In this document: positions 1 to 7,902 of the stretch, piece after piece
Layout: each line of letters starts with the position of its first letter
How positions within the stretch are numbered: position 1 is the first letter of the stretch
Assembly: GCA_030698375.1 (NCBI GenBank)
Contig: JAUYLL010000123.1
Location: 39,219 to 103,218, forward strand
Length of the DNA: 64,000 nt
Reading direction: 5' to 3'
From: Nocardioides sp.
GTDB taxonomy: Bacteria; Actinomycetota; Actinomycetes; Propionibacteriales; Nocardioidaceae
Notes under the pieces: generated by a model
Database searches by the model: none
What the model was told of the DNA's origin: nothing
Seen by the model: the letters and a program-made list of their open reading frames with translations, nothing else
Translations under genes and position numbers: made by a program

Positions 1-2
1 TC

Positions 3-407
3 GTGCCCGACGGCGCGGCCGAGGTCGACGAACTGGTCGGGCGCACCACCGCGGGCCCGCTCCGCCGAGGTGAGGTGCTCACCGGGGAGCGGGTCCTCGG
101 CCCGACGCTGCTGGCTGCCCACCCGGGGCTCGTCGCCGTCCCCGTCCGGATCCCCGACGCCGGCTCGGTGGGCCTGCTGCGTGTCGGCGACCGGGTCGAC
201 GTCGCCGCCGCAGACCCCCGTGGCGCGGAGCCGGCGTACGTCGTCGCCCCCGCTGCGCCGGTGCTCGCCCTGCCCTCGGTGGACGACGGCGGAGGAGCCG
301 GGCTCGGCGGCCGGCTGGTCGTGCTTGCCACCCCTCCCGCGACCGCGCAAGAGTTGGCGCAGGCAGGGGTCAGCCGGCACCTGTCGCTCATCTTGAGCGG
401 GCAGTGA
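3..407 (+). CDS. SAF-domain protein, C-terminal part (cut by window edge)
   Basis: About 134 residues are visible. The frame is open at the left edge and the GTG at base 3 is probably not the real start. The visible part contains 'GPLRRGEVLTGERV' and then a Val/Gly-rich stretch with 'RVGDRVDVAAADP', as in SAF domains of the CpaB/RcpC group (Flp pilus assembly) and of stand-alone actinobacterial SAF proteins. It ends 'LSLILSGQ', typical of that group. The gene lies 23 bases upstream of mscL on the same strand, so the two may be co-transcribed. Its function (pilus-related or other cell-envelope role) cannot be decided from this fragment. Confidence 0.7.
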   Translation: MPDGAAEVDELVGRTTAGPLRRGEVLTGERVLGPTLLAAHPGLVAVPVRIPDAGSVGLLRVGDRVDVAAADPRGAEPAYVVAPAAPVLALPSVDDGGGAGLGGRLVVLATPPATAQELAQAGVSRHLSLILSGQ

Positions 408-430
408 CCCGCCTCTCGGAAGGATGATCG

Positions 431-823
431 ATGATCCACGGCTTCAGGGACTTCGTGCTCAAGGGCAACCTCGTCGAGCTCGCGGTCGCGTTCATCATGG
501 CCACTGCCTTCGCCACGGTGGTCATGGCGTTCACGGACGTCCTCATGGGGTTCGTCGGCAAGCTCGGCGGTCAGCCCGACTTCCGCAACGCCACCCTCCT
601 CGACGTCAACGTGGGCGTGTTCGTCAACGCCCTCATCGCCTTCCTGATCATCGCGGCGGTCGTCTACTTCTTCGTCGTGACGCCCTACGAGAAGGCGCTG
701 ACCCGGTTCAAGAAGGAGGAGCCGGTGGAGGCCAAGGCCGACGAGGTGCTCGTCCTGGAGGAGATCCGCGACCTGCTCGCCCAGCGACCGACGCCCGGCC
801 CCCCCGGGACCGACGCCGTCTGA
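431..823 (+). CDS. mscL: Large-conductance mechanosensitive channel MscL
   Basis: A 130-residue membrane protein that opens under membrane tension and releases small solutes during hypo-osmotic shock, acting as a homopentamer. The N-terminal 'GFRDFVLKGNLVELAVAFI' is the MscL signature: an amphipathic helix running into TM1 at about residues 15-40. TM2 lies at about residues 68-90 ('VNALIAFLIIAAVVYFFVV') and is followed by a charged cytoplasmic C-terminal helix with 'LEEIRDLLA'. The periplasmic loop is short, and the length fits the family. The ATG at 431 is preceded by GGAAGGATG. The only oddity is a Pro/Gly-rich tail of about 12 residues. It converges with the 62-residue gene on the other strand. 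Confidence 0.95.
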   Translation: MIHGFRDFVLKGNLVELAVAFIMATAFATVVMAFTDVLMGFVGKLGGQPDFRNATLLDVNVGVFVNALIAFLIIAAVVYFFVVTPYEKALTRFKKEEPVEAKADEVLVLEEIRDLLAQRPTPGPPGTDAV

Positions 824-850
824 CCCACCGCACCCGGGAGAGCGCCGGCG

Positions 851-1039
851 TCAGGGGGCTCCGTGGTGCGGAGGAACCTGGCGCCGGAGCCACTCGTCGC
901 CGCGCTCCTCCTCGTCACGGGGATCCCGCTCGCGGTCGTCGGCGGTCTGGGACGGCAGGACGTCGCCGAAGATCTCCGCCAGTCGGCGGCGCCGCGCTGC
1001 TTCGGCGCGCACCTCCGCCGGGTCGCGGGGCTCGCTCAT
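851..1039 (-). CDS. Small conserved actinobacterial protein (62 aa), coupled to the epimerase
   Basis: A 62-residue, strongly charged protein starting 'MSEPRDPAEVRAEAARR' with the central motif 'RLAEIFGDVLPSQT' and ending 'WLRRQVPPHHGAP'. I recognise the core 'LAEIFGDVLP' plus a 'W-x4-VPPHHG' end as a recurring small actinobacterial hypothetical protein, often found near mscL. I know of no function for it. The predicted N-terminus is helical and the middle is acidic and probably disordered; there is no signal peptide or membrane segment. Its ATG (1039-1037) overlaps the TGA of the upstream epimerase gene as ATGA, so the two are probably translationally coupled. Confidence 0.8.
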   Translation of the reverse strand: MSEPRDPAEVRAEAARRRRLAEIFGDVLPSQTADDRERDPRDEEERGDEWLRRQVPPHHGAP

Positions 1040-1968
1040 CGCACGAGGGCCGACGGTCCCGTGCACGGGACCTCGAACCAGTCTGCGCCGAGCACGGGAC
1101 GCATCGGGCTCCAGCCCGTGCGCACCTCGACCTCGTCGGAGGAGACCCGCAGCGACCGTCCCCAGGACTCGGCACGAGAGCCCGCGAGCCGGGTGCGCAG
1201 CGGACCGTGCAGCTCCGGCGCCGGCCGCTCGATCGCTGCGCCGACCGCTGCCGCGATCTCGGCGCGGCGGACCGGCTGCGCACCGACGTTGTAGATCCCC
1301 GCTGGGGCGCGGAGCGCGGCGAGCACCGCGCCGCCCAGGTCGTCGGTGTGCACCACGTGGGCCCAGCCCTCGGGCCGTCCGAAGCCGACCGGCCGCCCGC
1401 GGCGCGCGCTGCGCACCATGCACAGGCTCGCCAGGTCGTCGCCGAGGACCTGCCCGAACCGCAGGATGACGGCGCTGCGCTCGCCACCCCGGCAGGCCGC
1501 CCCGAAGCCCTGCGCGTGCGCCTCGGCCACCGTGGCCGGCTCGGTGGCCGCCGTAATGTCGAGCAACGACTGCTCGGTGACCCACTCCTCACCGTGGTCG
1601 GCGTAGAGCAGGCTCGTCGACTCCTGCACCAGGCGGCGTACGCCGGCAGCCCGGGCTGCGTCCGCCACGGCGACCGCGGCGCGGGCGCGCACCCGGTCGT
1701 GGTCGCGCCAGGCCCTGCCACGAGCGACGCCGGCGCCCACCGGCGCCTCGGGGGCGAGGCTGCACACGGCGTCACACCCGTCGAACGCCGCCACCAGGGA
1801 GTCCCGGTCGACGACGTCGGCGCACACGGGTGTCGCGCCCCAGGCCTCGAGACGCTGTGCCTCACCGGCCGTCCGGGCGAGCCCGCGCACCTCGTGACCA
1901 GCCCCGACCGCGGACGCCACCGCAGCGCGCCCGAGGACGCCGGTGGCGCCGGTGACCGCAACCTTCAA
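1036..1968 (-). CDS. NAD(P)-dependent epimerase/dehydratase family protein
   Basis: A 310-residue atypical short-chain dehydrogenase/epimerase. It begins with a Rossmann motif 'VAVTGATGVLGRAAV', carries the NADP-side 'GLART', and continues with 'ARAAGVRRLVQEST' and 'VHTDDLGGAVLAAL', typical of the NAD-dependent epimerase/dehydratase group. The usual YxxxK catalytic pair is not obvious ('LLYADHG' is the nearest), so it may be an NmrA-like or otherwise atypical member. I chose the TTG at 1968 because it sits directly before the Rossmann strand and has AGGGAGG about 9 bases upstream; the open frame extends further with no family similarity. The gene overlaps the 62-residue protein by four bases. 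The substrate is unknown. Confidence 0.8.
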   Translation of the reverse strand: MKVAVTGATGVLGRAAVASAVGAGHEVRGLARTAGEAQRLEAWGATPVCADVVDRDSLVAAFDGCDAVCSLAPEAPVGAGVARGRAWRDHDRVRARAAVAVADAARAAGVRRLVQESTSLLYADHGEEWVTEQSLLDITAATEPATVAEAHAQGFGAACRGGERSAVILRFGQVLGDDLASLCMVRSARRGRPVGFGRPEGWAHVVHTDDLGGAVLAALRAPAGIYNVGAQPVRRAEIAAAVGAAIERPAPELHGPLRTRLAGSRAESWGRSLRVSSDEVEVRTGWSPMRPVLGADWFEVPCTGPSALVR

Positions 1969-2074
1969 CTCCGTCGTCCTCCCTGAGGGGCCTGGACCGC
2001 GTCTGGTCCGCCGGTCAGTCTGACTACATCGGGTTGGTCCCGGCAAGCCCCCGGCGCGGACACGTCGACACGCG

Positions 2075-3274
2075 TCAGGCGCAGAGACCGTTCTCCCGGG
2101 CCCGTGCGGCGCGCTCGAGCTCGGCGGCCGTCGGCTCCTCCGCCGCCTCGACCTGCTCCTCGTCGGGGCTGTCGCTGCCACCGCCGGCACCCCGAGCCGG
2201 GGTGCGCTGGGTCGGCGCGTCGGCAGCGGTGATCACATCCTCGCTGAGCCGCCGGCTCAGCGGCTGGTCCGCGCGGATCTTCTCCCAGAGGTCCTCGGCG
2301 TCGTCGGTCCAGATCAGCCGGTTGGCGTCCTCGGACCAGGTCTCGAAGGGGACGGAGAGAAACTGCACGTTGTCCAGGCCGATGTCGGTCAGCTGCTTGG
2401 CGAGGCCGGCGAGCTTCGCCAGCGAGTCGAGATCCTCGTCGAGACGGATCGACTTCGTGGCTGCGTCGAGGAAGTTGTAGAGGCGCACCGGGTTCGCCAG
2501 GGTGCCCGCCGAGACGGCCTTGTTGGTCATCGCCGCGAGGAACGCCTGCTGGCGTCGCATCCGGCCGATGTCGCCGTTGTCGGAGATCGCGGTCCGGGTC
2601 CGCACGTAGTCGAGCGCCTGGCGACCGTCCGCCTCGTAGCTGCCCGCCTCGAGGTGGATCTTGCCGTAGGTGTCGTTGACCTCCTCCGGCACGCAGATCG
2701 GCACCCCGTCGAGGGCGTCGACCATGTGCCGGAACCCGGTGAAGTTCACCTCGACGAAGTGGTTGATCCGGATGTCAGTGAGGTGCTCGACCGTCTTGAT
2801 GGTGCACGCGGGACCACCGACCGCGAAGGCCGCGTTGAACATCGACAGCCCGGTCGGGGCCGGCACCACGCCCTCGCCGTCCTTCGTCGGGCACTCCGGC
2901 CGCTCGACCATCGAGTCGCGCGGGAGGCTCACGCCGTACGCGCGCTGCCGATCGCCGGAGATGTGCAGCAGGATCGTGGTGTCGGACAGCCCGGCCGAGT
3001 CCCCGCCCACGCCGGTGCCGATCCGGCTGTCGGACCCGATCAGCAGGATGTTCAGGGGCTTGAACGGCCGGTCCACCGCGACCTCGTCGGGTCGGTCACC
3101 GCCCAGCAACGCGTCGGTGTCCAGCGCGCTCAGGTTCCCCTCGAGCTTCTGGTAGACCAGCGTGACGCCGATCCCGATCACGAGTGCCAAGGACAGCGCG
3201 CAGACCGTGGCCAGGCGCGTCACACGGCGCCGGCGCGGAAGCGCGGCGCGATGACGAGGTCCGGTGTGCGACAC
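2075..3274 (-). CDS. LytR-CpsA-Psr (LCP) family cell-wall polymer ligase
   Basis: A 399-residue membrane-anchored LCP protein. LCP enzymes transfer undecaprenyl-linked glycopolymers (arabinogalactan or teichoic-acid-like polymers) onto peptidoglycan at the outer membrane face. A basic N-terminus precedes one transmembrane helix (about residues 20-42, 'LATVCALSLALVIGIGVTL'). The LCP domain shows 'NILLIGSDSR', 'GLSDTTILLH', 'GVSLPRDSMV' and 'ALDYVRTR', the conserved Arg/Asp set that binds the pyrophosphate lipid and metal. The tail of about 60 residues is acidic and low-complexity. The GTG at 3274 has AGGA 7-8 bases upstream. The longer open frame would run antisense through tRNA-Arg and is artefactual. 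Confidence 0.92.
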   Translation of the reverse strand: MSHTGPRHRAALPRRRRVTRLATVCALSLALVIGIGVTLVYQKLEGNLSALDTDALLGGDRPDEVAVDRPFKPLNILLIGSDSRIGTGVGGDSAGLSDTTILLHISGDRQRAYGVSLPRDSMVERPECPTKDGEGVVPAPTGLSMFNAAFAVGGPACTIKTVEHLTDIRINHFVEVNFTGFRHMVDALDGVPICVPEEVNDTYGKIHLEAGSYEADGRQALDYVRTRTAISDNGDIGRMRRQQAFLAAMTNKAVSAGTLANPVRLYNFLDAATKSIRLDEDLDSLAKLAGLAKQLTDIGLDNVQFLSVPFETWSEDANRLIWTDDAEDLWEKIRADQPLSRRLSEDVITAADAPTQRTPARGAGGGSDSPDEEQVEAAEEPTAAELERAARARENGLCA

Positions 3275-3448
3275 GGATGTGGTTCCTTGACCGAGAAGAC
3301 AGGGCGCGACGAAGGGTCCGGCGCCCACGACGCTGTGCCACAACCGGGCCCTTCCCCGGATCCTAGTGTGCGGGCGACCCGGGAGAACCGGAAATCGACC
3401 ACGCGCCACCGCTGCCGGGACCCCGTGCCAAGATGGTCGCCGCGATCG

Positions 3449-3524
3449 GCCCCAGTAGCTCAGTGGATAGAGCAGCCGCCTCCTAAGCGAAAGGTCGCCA
3501 GTTCGACTCTGGCCTGGGGCACCA
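3449..3524 (+). tRNA. tRNA-Arg (anticodon CCT)
   Basis: A cloverleaf of 76 bases with the CCA end encoded (3522-3524). Acceptor GCCCCAG (3449-3455) pairs with CTGGGGC (3514-3520). The D arm is GCTC/GAGC. The T arm is GCCAG-TTCGACT-CTGGC. The anticodon loop CTCCTAA places CCT at 3482-3484, reading AGG arginine codons, which are rare in such GC-rich genomes. The anticodon stem as written (GCCGC/GCGAA) forms only three inner pairs; positions 27-43 and 28-42 are G-A and C-A. The gene lies between the divergent LCP gene and the 3' end of the acyltransferase gene. Confidence 0.93.
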
Positions 3525-3555
3525 CGGCTCGTCCGTCGCTGCCCGGCCCGCCCGA

Positions 3556-5577
3556 TCAGCCGAAGGCGCCGGTCCCCTGGAGCAGCTTCCACACCTCGTC
3601 ACGGCGCTCGACGGCGAAGTCGGTGGCCACGTGGTAGCGGTCGCGCCAGACCACCGAACCGTCGACGATCGGCTGGCAGGTCGGGGCCGACGGGCAGAAG
3701 ACCGCGTTCAGGTTGACGGTGTCGACGTCGTCGCGGTCGGCGTCCAGCGCGATGTAGCTCGCGGTGGTCGGCGGCGTCTCCACGGGCAGGGTGACCACGC
3801 AGTCGACGGCCGTCTCCGCGGTCGCCAGGCACTCGTCGGGCGCGAAGGTGTCCGGGGTGAGGACGTCCTCGACCAGGATCACCCGGTCCGCGGTCTCGCT
3901 GATCAGGTCGAGGGTCCGGCGGCTCGAGCGCAGCAGGGTCCGCTTGAGCGGCTCGTCGGTGGACCGGCGGGGCTCGATCGGCCGGGACTTCGCCCGGCTG
4001 GCGAGCCGGTCCTGGCTGACCAGGATCACCACGTCGGGGTCCAGCTGGGGGAGCTTGTCCTCGTACCAGCCGACACGGATGCTCTCGCAGTTGTCGATCC
4101 GGCCCGGGGGCGAGTTGTTGTTGATCAGGTCCGGCTGCCACATACAGCCGGCCAGCACGTTCATCGAGAACGTGAAGCCCTGGTCCTCCGCGATCTGTCG
4201 GAACATCGGGGCCAGCATCCGGGCGTGGCTGTCACCCACGAGCAGCACGTGGGGGCCGTCGCCCTCGACCACGATGCAGTCGCGGGGGTCCGCGGCGTTG
4301 CACGGCAGGTCGGTGCCCTTGTCGTCGCGGATCGCCTGCCAGTCGATCTCGGCCGGGATCTCCTCGGCCTCGTCGGCGGCTGTCGTCGCCGCGACCCCAC
4401 CCACACCGTTTGTCTGCCCGTTCTGCACGTCGGCGGCGAGCGACGGCTGGCGCTCCTGCGCCAGCGACCACGGGATGAAGGTGACCGCGATCAGCACGCT
4501 GCTCGCCAATCCCACCACCACGACCTTCCAGCGGTGCGGGTCGAGCAGCTTGGTGGTGCGGATCGGCATCTCCAGCAGCTCCGCCGAGGCCGCCGCCATC
4601 GCGGTGGCGAGCACACCGGCCAGGACCGCGAGGGTCTCCGGGCTGGTCGCGATGAACTCCTGGAGCACGACGATGATCGGCCAGTGCCACAGGTACGTCG
4701 CATAGGTGATGGTGCCGAGGTAGACCGGGATCTTCGCGCTGAAGAACCTCCCGACGACCTGCTTCTCGTCGACCATGAGGCCGGTGATGAGCATGACGCA
4801 CGCGACCGTGGCCACGATGCCGCGGTTGGACTGCGACAGCGGTAGCCAGGAGCTGACGAGCAGCAGGAAGAGCGTCAGACCGCCGATTGCCAGGGCGCGT
4901 GCCGCCCCCGGCCCGACCCGGAACCACGCGGCGCGCATCGCCACGGCGAGCAGGGCGCCGGCCACGAGCTGGTAGAGACGCGCGTCCGTGCCGTAGTAGG
5001 CGTGGATCTCGTCGACCCTGCCCCAGTAGACCTGCGAGGCCAGCGAGCCCAGGAACATCGCGGAGAGACCGACGGGCACCGCCCAGCTCCGCTTGGAGCG
5101 CATGAGCAGCACGAGGACGATCGGGAAGACGAAGTAGAACTGCTCCTCGATCGCGAGCGTCCAGAAGTGCAGGAACGGGCTGACCGACTCGTCGGTGGCG
5201 AAGTAGTCGTTGGACTGGCTGATGAAGCGCCAGTTGGCGACGTACAGCAGCGCCGCCTGGGCGTCGCCGATGATCGCCAGCCGCCGCACCACCGAGGTGA
5301 TGAGGACGAAGATGAGCGTGGTCGCGACGATCACGACGAGTGCGGCCGGGAGCAGTCGCCGTACCCGCCGGGAGTAGAACTTCCCGAGGTCGAGCCGGCC
5401 GGTGCGATCGACCTCGCTGAGGATCACGTTGGTGACCAGGTAGCCCGAGAGGACGAAGAACAGGTCGACGGAGACGAACCCGCCCTGGACCCAGCCGACC
5501 CCGGTGTGGAAGAGGATGATGATGTACATCGCCAGCATCCGCAGCCCGTCGAGCGCGGGCCGGTACGTCCACTTCAT
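3556..5577 (-). CDS. Acyltransferase-3/SGNH peptidoglycan- or glycan-O-acetyltransferase-like membrane protein
   Basis: A 673-residue, two-part protein of the OafA/YrhL type. The N-terminal ~400 residues form an acyltransferase-3 bundle of about ten transmembrane helices. They contain 'RPALDGLRML', the catalytic His in 'FHTGVGW', and 'GGFVSVDLFFVLSGYL', a family hallmark. The C-terminal extracytoplasmic part is an SGNH hydrolase-like domain with 'LLVGDSHARML' (block I Ser) and a late 'DRYHVATDF' supplying the Asp and His. Such proteins move acetyl groups across the membrane onto cell-surface sugars. I chose the ATG at 5577 because homologues start 'M(K)xxYRPALDGLR' and GAGGAG lies about 10 bases upstream. 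The exact glycan acceptor is unknown; the LCP neighbour fits a wall role. Confidence 0.9.
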   Translation of the reverse strand: MKWTYRPALDGLRMLAMYIIILFHTGVGWVQGGFVSVDLFFVLSGYLVTNVILSEVDRTGRLDLGKFYSRRVRRLLPAALVVIVATTLIFVLITSVVRRLAIIGDAQAALLYVANWRFISQSNDYFATDESVSPFLHFWTLAIEEQFYFVFPIVLVLLMRSKRSWAVPVGLSAMFLGSLASQVYWGRVDEIHAYYGTDARLYQLVAGALLAVAMRAAWFRVGPGAARALAIGGLTLFLLLVSSWLPLSQSNRGIVATVACVMLITGLMVDEKQVVGRFFSAKIPVYLGTITYATYLWHWPIIVVLQEFIATSPETLAVLAGVLATAMAAASAELLEMPIRTTKLLDPHRWKVVVVGLASSVLIAVTFIPWSLAQERQPSLAADVQNGQTNGVGGVAATTAADEAEEIPAEIDWQAIRDDKGTDLPCNAADPRDCIVVEGDGPHVLLVGDSHARMLAPMFRQIAEDQGFTFSMNVLAGCMWQPDLINNNSPPGRIDNCESIRVGWYEDKLPQLDPDVVILVSQDRLASRAKSRPIEPRRSTDEPLKRTLLRSSRRTLDLISETADRVILVEDVLTPDTFAPDECLATAETAVDCVVTLPVETPPTTASYIALDADRDDVDTVNLNAVFCPSAPTCQPIVDGSVVWRDRYHVATDFAVERRDEVWKLLQGTGAFG

Positions 5578-5716
5578 CGGGTGGGCACTCCTCGGGTAGG
5601 CGCGTCCGGACAGGGGAGGACGCGTCAAGGCAGCGCTCACCTACCCAGAACCTCGTCGTCCATCACTTCGTGAGGACCACCGTTTCACAGCCGGTCGGTG
5701 GGAAACCTTGGGGGGC

Positions 5717-6277
5717 ATGACCGAGAAAGCACTGAACGGCAAGAAGATCGCGTTCCTCGTCGCTCACGAGGGGATCGAGCAGGTCGAGCTCACCGAGCCG
5801 TGGAAGGCGGTCGAGGAAGCCGGCGGTGAGCCGGTGCTGGTGTGCACCAGACCCGGCACCGCCCAGGCCTTCCGTCACCTCGACGCCGCCGACACGTTCG
5901 ACGTCGACGTCACCGTGGCCGACGCCGCCAGCAGCGACTACCTCGGCCTGGTCCTGCCCGGAGGAGTGGCGAACCCTGACGCACTGCGGATGGACAGCGA
6001 CGCGGTCGACTTCGTGAAGAGCTTCTTCGACGACGACCGCCCGGTGGCCGCGATCTGCCATGCGCCGTGGGCGCTGGTAGAGGCCAACGTGCTCGACGGC
6101 CGGACCCTCACGTCCTGGCCGAGCCTGCAGACCGACATCCGCAACGCCGGCGCCACCTGGGTCGACGAGGAGGTGGTCGTCGACGGCGCGCTCGTCACCA
6201 GCCGCAACCCCGACGACCTCCCCGCGTTCAACCAGGCCGTGGTCGACCTCCTCACCCACGCCGCCCAGGCGACCTGA
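5717..6277 (+). CDS. DJ-1/PfpI family protein (type 1 glutamine amidotransferase fold)
   Basis: A 186-residue cytoplasmic protein of the PfpI/YhbO subgroup of the DJ-1 superfamily. Members have been described as cysteine peptidases, glyoxalases or deglycases that protect against carbonyl stress. The nucleophile elbow is 'AAICHAPWALVEA', with its Cys; 'VAHEGIEQVEL' carries the conserved Glu; 'LVLPGGVANPD' and the C-terminal 'SRNPDDLPAFN' also match the family. The length is normal. The ATG at 5717 is preferred over an upstream in-frame TTG because the family starts 'L.GKKIAFLVA'. The stop codon is part of a hairpin stem shared with the convergent gene at 6305. The activity assignment is family-level only. 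Confidence 0.9.
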   Translation: MTEKALNGKKIAFLVAHEGIEQVELTEPWKAVEEAGGEPVLVCTRPGTAQAFRHLDAADTFDVDVTVADAASSDYLGLVLPGGVANPDALRMDSDAVDFVKSFFDDDRPVAAICHAPWALVEANVLDGRTLTSWPSLQTDIRNAGATWVDEEVVVDGALVTSRNPDDLPAFNQAVVDLLTHAAQAT

Positions 6278-6307
6278 GCCCGGAGCCGGAGCCGGAGCCG
6301 GGGCTCA
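6275..6307. terminator. Bidirectional hairpin between convergent genes, with both stop codons in the stem
   Basis: TGAGCCC at 6275-6281 pairs with GGGCTCA at 6301-6307. The loop holds three tandem GGAGCC units (6282-6299). The TGA of the plus-strand gene and the TGA of the minus-strand gene are the outermost bases of the two arms. There is no run of T on either side, so if this is a terminator it is of the U-poor type seen in actinobacteria. Confidence 0.5.
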
Positions 6308-7486
6308 GCGCGAGACGACCTCGAAGGTCATCCCGGACTCCGCCAGGCGGCGGGTCAGGTTCTCCCCCATCGCGACCGCGGTGGTCACCTGGCCCGCCGT
6401 CTCGGGGTTGTCGTCCAGCGCCAGGGAGAGCGCCGCCTCGGCGAGCATCTTCGACGTCTCGGTGTAGCCGGGGTCGCCGCCGGAGACCCGCGTGTGCACC
6501 TGGGCGCCACCGGCCTCACCGAAGAAGTCGACGCTGAACCAGGACTTCGCCCGCCGCTGCGGCGAGGGTCCCTGCCCGGGCTCGATGCGGGACAGCACGG
6601 CACGACGCAGCGGCGGCACCTGCACGGCACCCATCAGGGCCATGGCGCCGAGGGCGCCCCCCACGGCGTACGGGAGCTTCTTGACCCCGGCGTAGTGGGA
6701 GTAGCGGAAGTCGGGACCGTAGCGCTCCAGGGCGGCACCCGAGCGGGCGACCACGAACGGGTCCAGGGTGGGGAGGGGAACCAGCCACACCCCGAGGTCG
6801 CGGTCGCGGTGCGGGCGCTGGACCACCCCGCGGGAGCGACGCCCCTCGGGCCGCGGCTCGGCCGCACGCCGGTCGCGGGCCGCCTGCTGCATCTGCCGTC
6901 CGCGGGCGAAGGCCCCGATCGCGGAGTGGAAGGTGCCCCCGGAGAAGGCCGCGTTCGAACGGACCACACCGCGCAACGTGATCGGCTCCCCCTCGGGCAG
7001 TTGGTGCACCGTGTAGCGCGCGCCGAGGTCGTGCGGCACCGAGTCGAATCCGCAGGCGTGGACGAGACGGGCGCCCGAGGCCACCGCGGTCTCGTGGTGC
7101 GCCAGCCAGGTGCGGTCGACGAACTCGGGCTCGCCGGTGATGTCGAGGTAGTCGGTGCCGGCCCGCGCGCACGCCGCGACGATGGGGTCGCCGTGCTGCT
7201 GGTAGGGACCCACCGTGGTCGCGAGCACGCGGGTGCGGGTCGCCAGCGCGTCGAGCGAGGCCGGGTCGCCGCTGTCGGCCACGAGGAGGGGGAGCTCCTT
7301 GCAGGCGGAGTCGATGCTCGCGAGCTTCTCGCGCACCTTCGCCAGCTTCACCTCGTTGCGGCCGGCGATGCCCCACCGCAGGCCGGGCGGCGCGTGCTGG
7401 GCGAGGTACTCCGCAGTGAGGCCGCCGGTGAATCCGGTGGCGCCGAGCAGGACGATGTCGAGCTCGCGGGAGTCGGCAGCGGGCAC
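6305..7486 (-). CDS. Saccharopine dehydrogenase-like (trans-acting enoyl reductase-like) protein
   Basis: A 393-residue protein with an N-terminal NAD(P)-binding fold 'DIVLLGATGFTGGLTAEYL' and the family motifs 'WGIAGRNEVKLAKV', 'TTVGPYQQHGDPIVAACARAG', 'TDYLDITGEPEF' and 'CGFDSVPHDLG'. These are characteristic of the saccharopine-dehydrogenase-like group that includes the mycobacterial trans-acting enoyl reductase of phthiocerol lipid synthesis and its housekeeping paralogues. I do not infer that lipid pathway here; most actinobacteria carry such a gene with unassigned function. The GTG at 7486 has AAGGAG 8 bases upstream and the length is as expected. It diverges from the DUF2277 gene across 146 bases. 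Confidence 0.87.
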   Translation of the reverse strand: MPAADSRELDIVLLGATGFTGGLTAEYLAQHAPPGLRWGIAGRNEVKLAKVREKLASIDSACKELPLLVADSGDPASLDALATRTRVLATTVGPYQQHGDPIVAACARAGTDYLDITGEPEFVDRTWLAHHETAVASGARLVHACGFDSVPHDLGARYTVHQLPEGEPITLRGVVRSNAAFSGGTFHSAIGAFARGRQMQQAARDRRAAEPRPEGRRSRGVVQRPHRDRDLGVWLVPLPTLDPFVVARSGAALERYGPDFRYSHYAGVKKLPYAVGGALGAMALMGAVQVPPLRRAVLSRIEPGQGPSPQRRAKSWFSVDFFGEAGGAQVHTRVSGGDPGYTETSKMLAEAALSLALDDNPETAGQVTTAVAMGENLTRRLAESGMTFEVVSR

Positions 7487-7632
7487 GGAGGGCTCCTTCG
7501 TCGCAGGGGTCGAGTGCGTCCCAGGGGGACGGGGTTCACTCTTGCGCGGAACCGGGCCCGGTCCAAGTCCGTCTCAGCACCTCGCGGCCCGACGGCCGAC
7601 CACCGGCGCACGGGTCGACGTACGCTCGGTCC

Positions 7633-7902
7633 ATGTGCCGCAACATCCGCACCCTCCACAACTTCGCTCCCCCCGCGACCGACGAGGAGGTCGCGGCCGC
7701 GGCGCTCCAGTACGTGCGCAAGGTCAGCGGCAGCACCCGACCGTCCCAGGCCAACCAGGCGGTCTTCGACGAGGCCGTGCGGGAGGTCACCGCCGCCACG
7801 CAGCGGCTCCTGGAGGGCCTGACGACCACCGCGCCACCGAAGGACCGCGAGGTCGAGGCGGCGAAGGCGAGGGCCCGTGCCGAGCTCCGCTACGCGCGCT
7901 GA
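7633..7902 (+). CDS. DUF2277 family protein
   Basis: An 89-residue cytoplasmic protein with the DUF2277 pattern: 'MCRNIRTLHNFAPPATDEE' at the start, 'AALQYVRKVSGSTRPSQAN' in the middle and 'ATQRLLEGL' later. The family is widespread in actinobacteria and proteobacteria with no known biochemical function. It is predicted helical, with the Cys at residue 2 conserved. No Shine-Dalgarno sequence precedes the ATG; instead TACGCT lies 6 bases upstream and could be a -10 element, suggesting a leaderless message. It overlaps the sirtuin gene by 26 bases in another frame, so the two are probably one transcript. Confidence 0.9.
   Translation: MCRNIRTLHNFAPPATDEEVAAAALQYVRKVSGSTRPSQANQAVFDEAVREVTAATQRLLEGLTTTAPPKDREVEAAKARARAELRYAR

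Noticed and set aside
424..1986. A 520-codon plus-strand open frame over mscL and the epimerase
   Set aside because: Arg/Pro-rich shadow of genes in other frames; mscL is complete in its own frame.
3275..3592. N-terminal extension of the LCP gene
   Set aside because: It reads antisense through tRNA-Arg ('APGQSRTGDLSLRRR' is a well-known artefact) and lacks similarity; the GTG at 3274 has a ribosome site.
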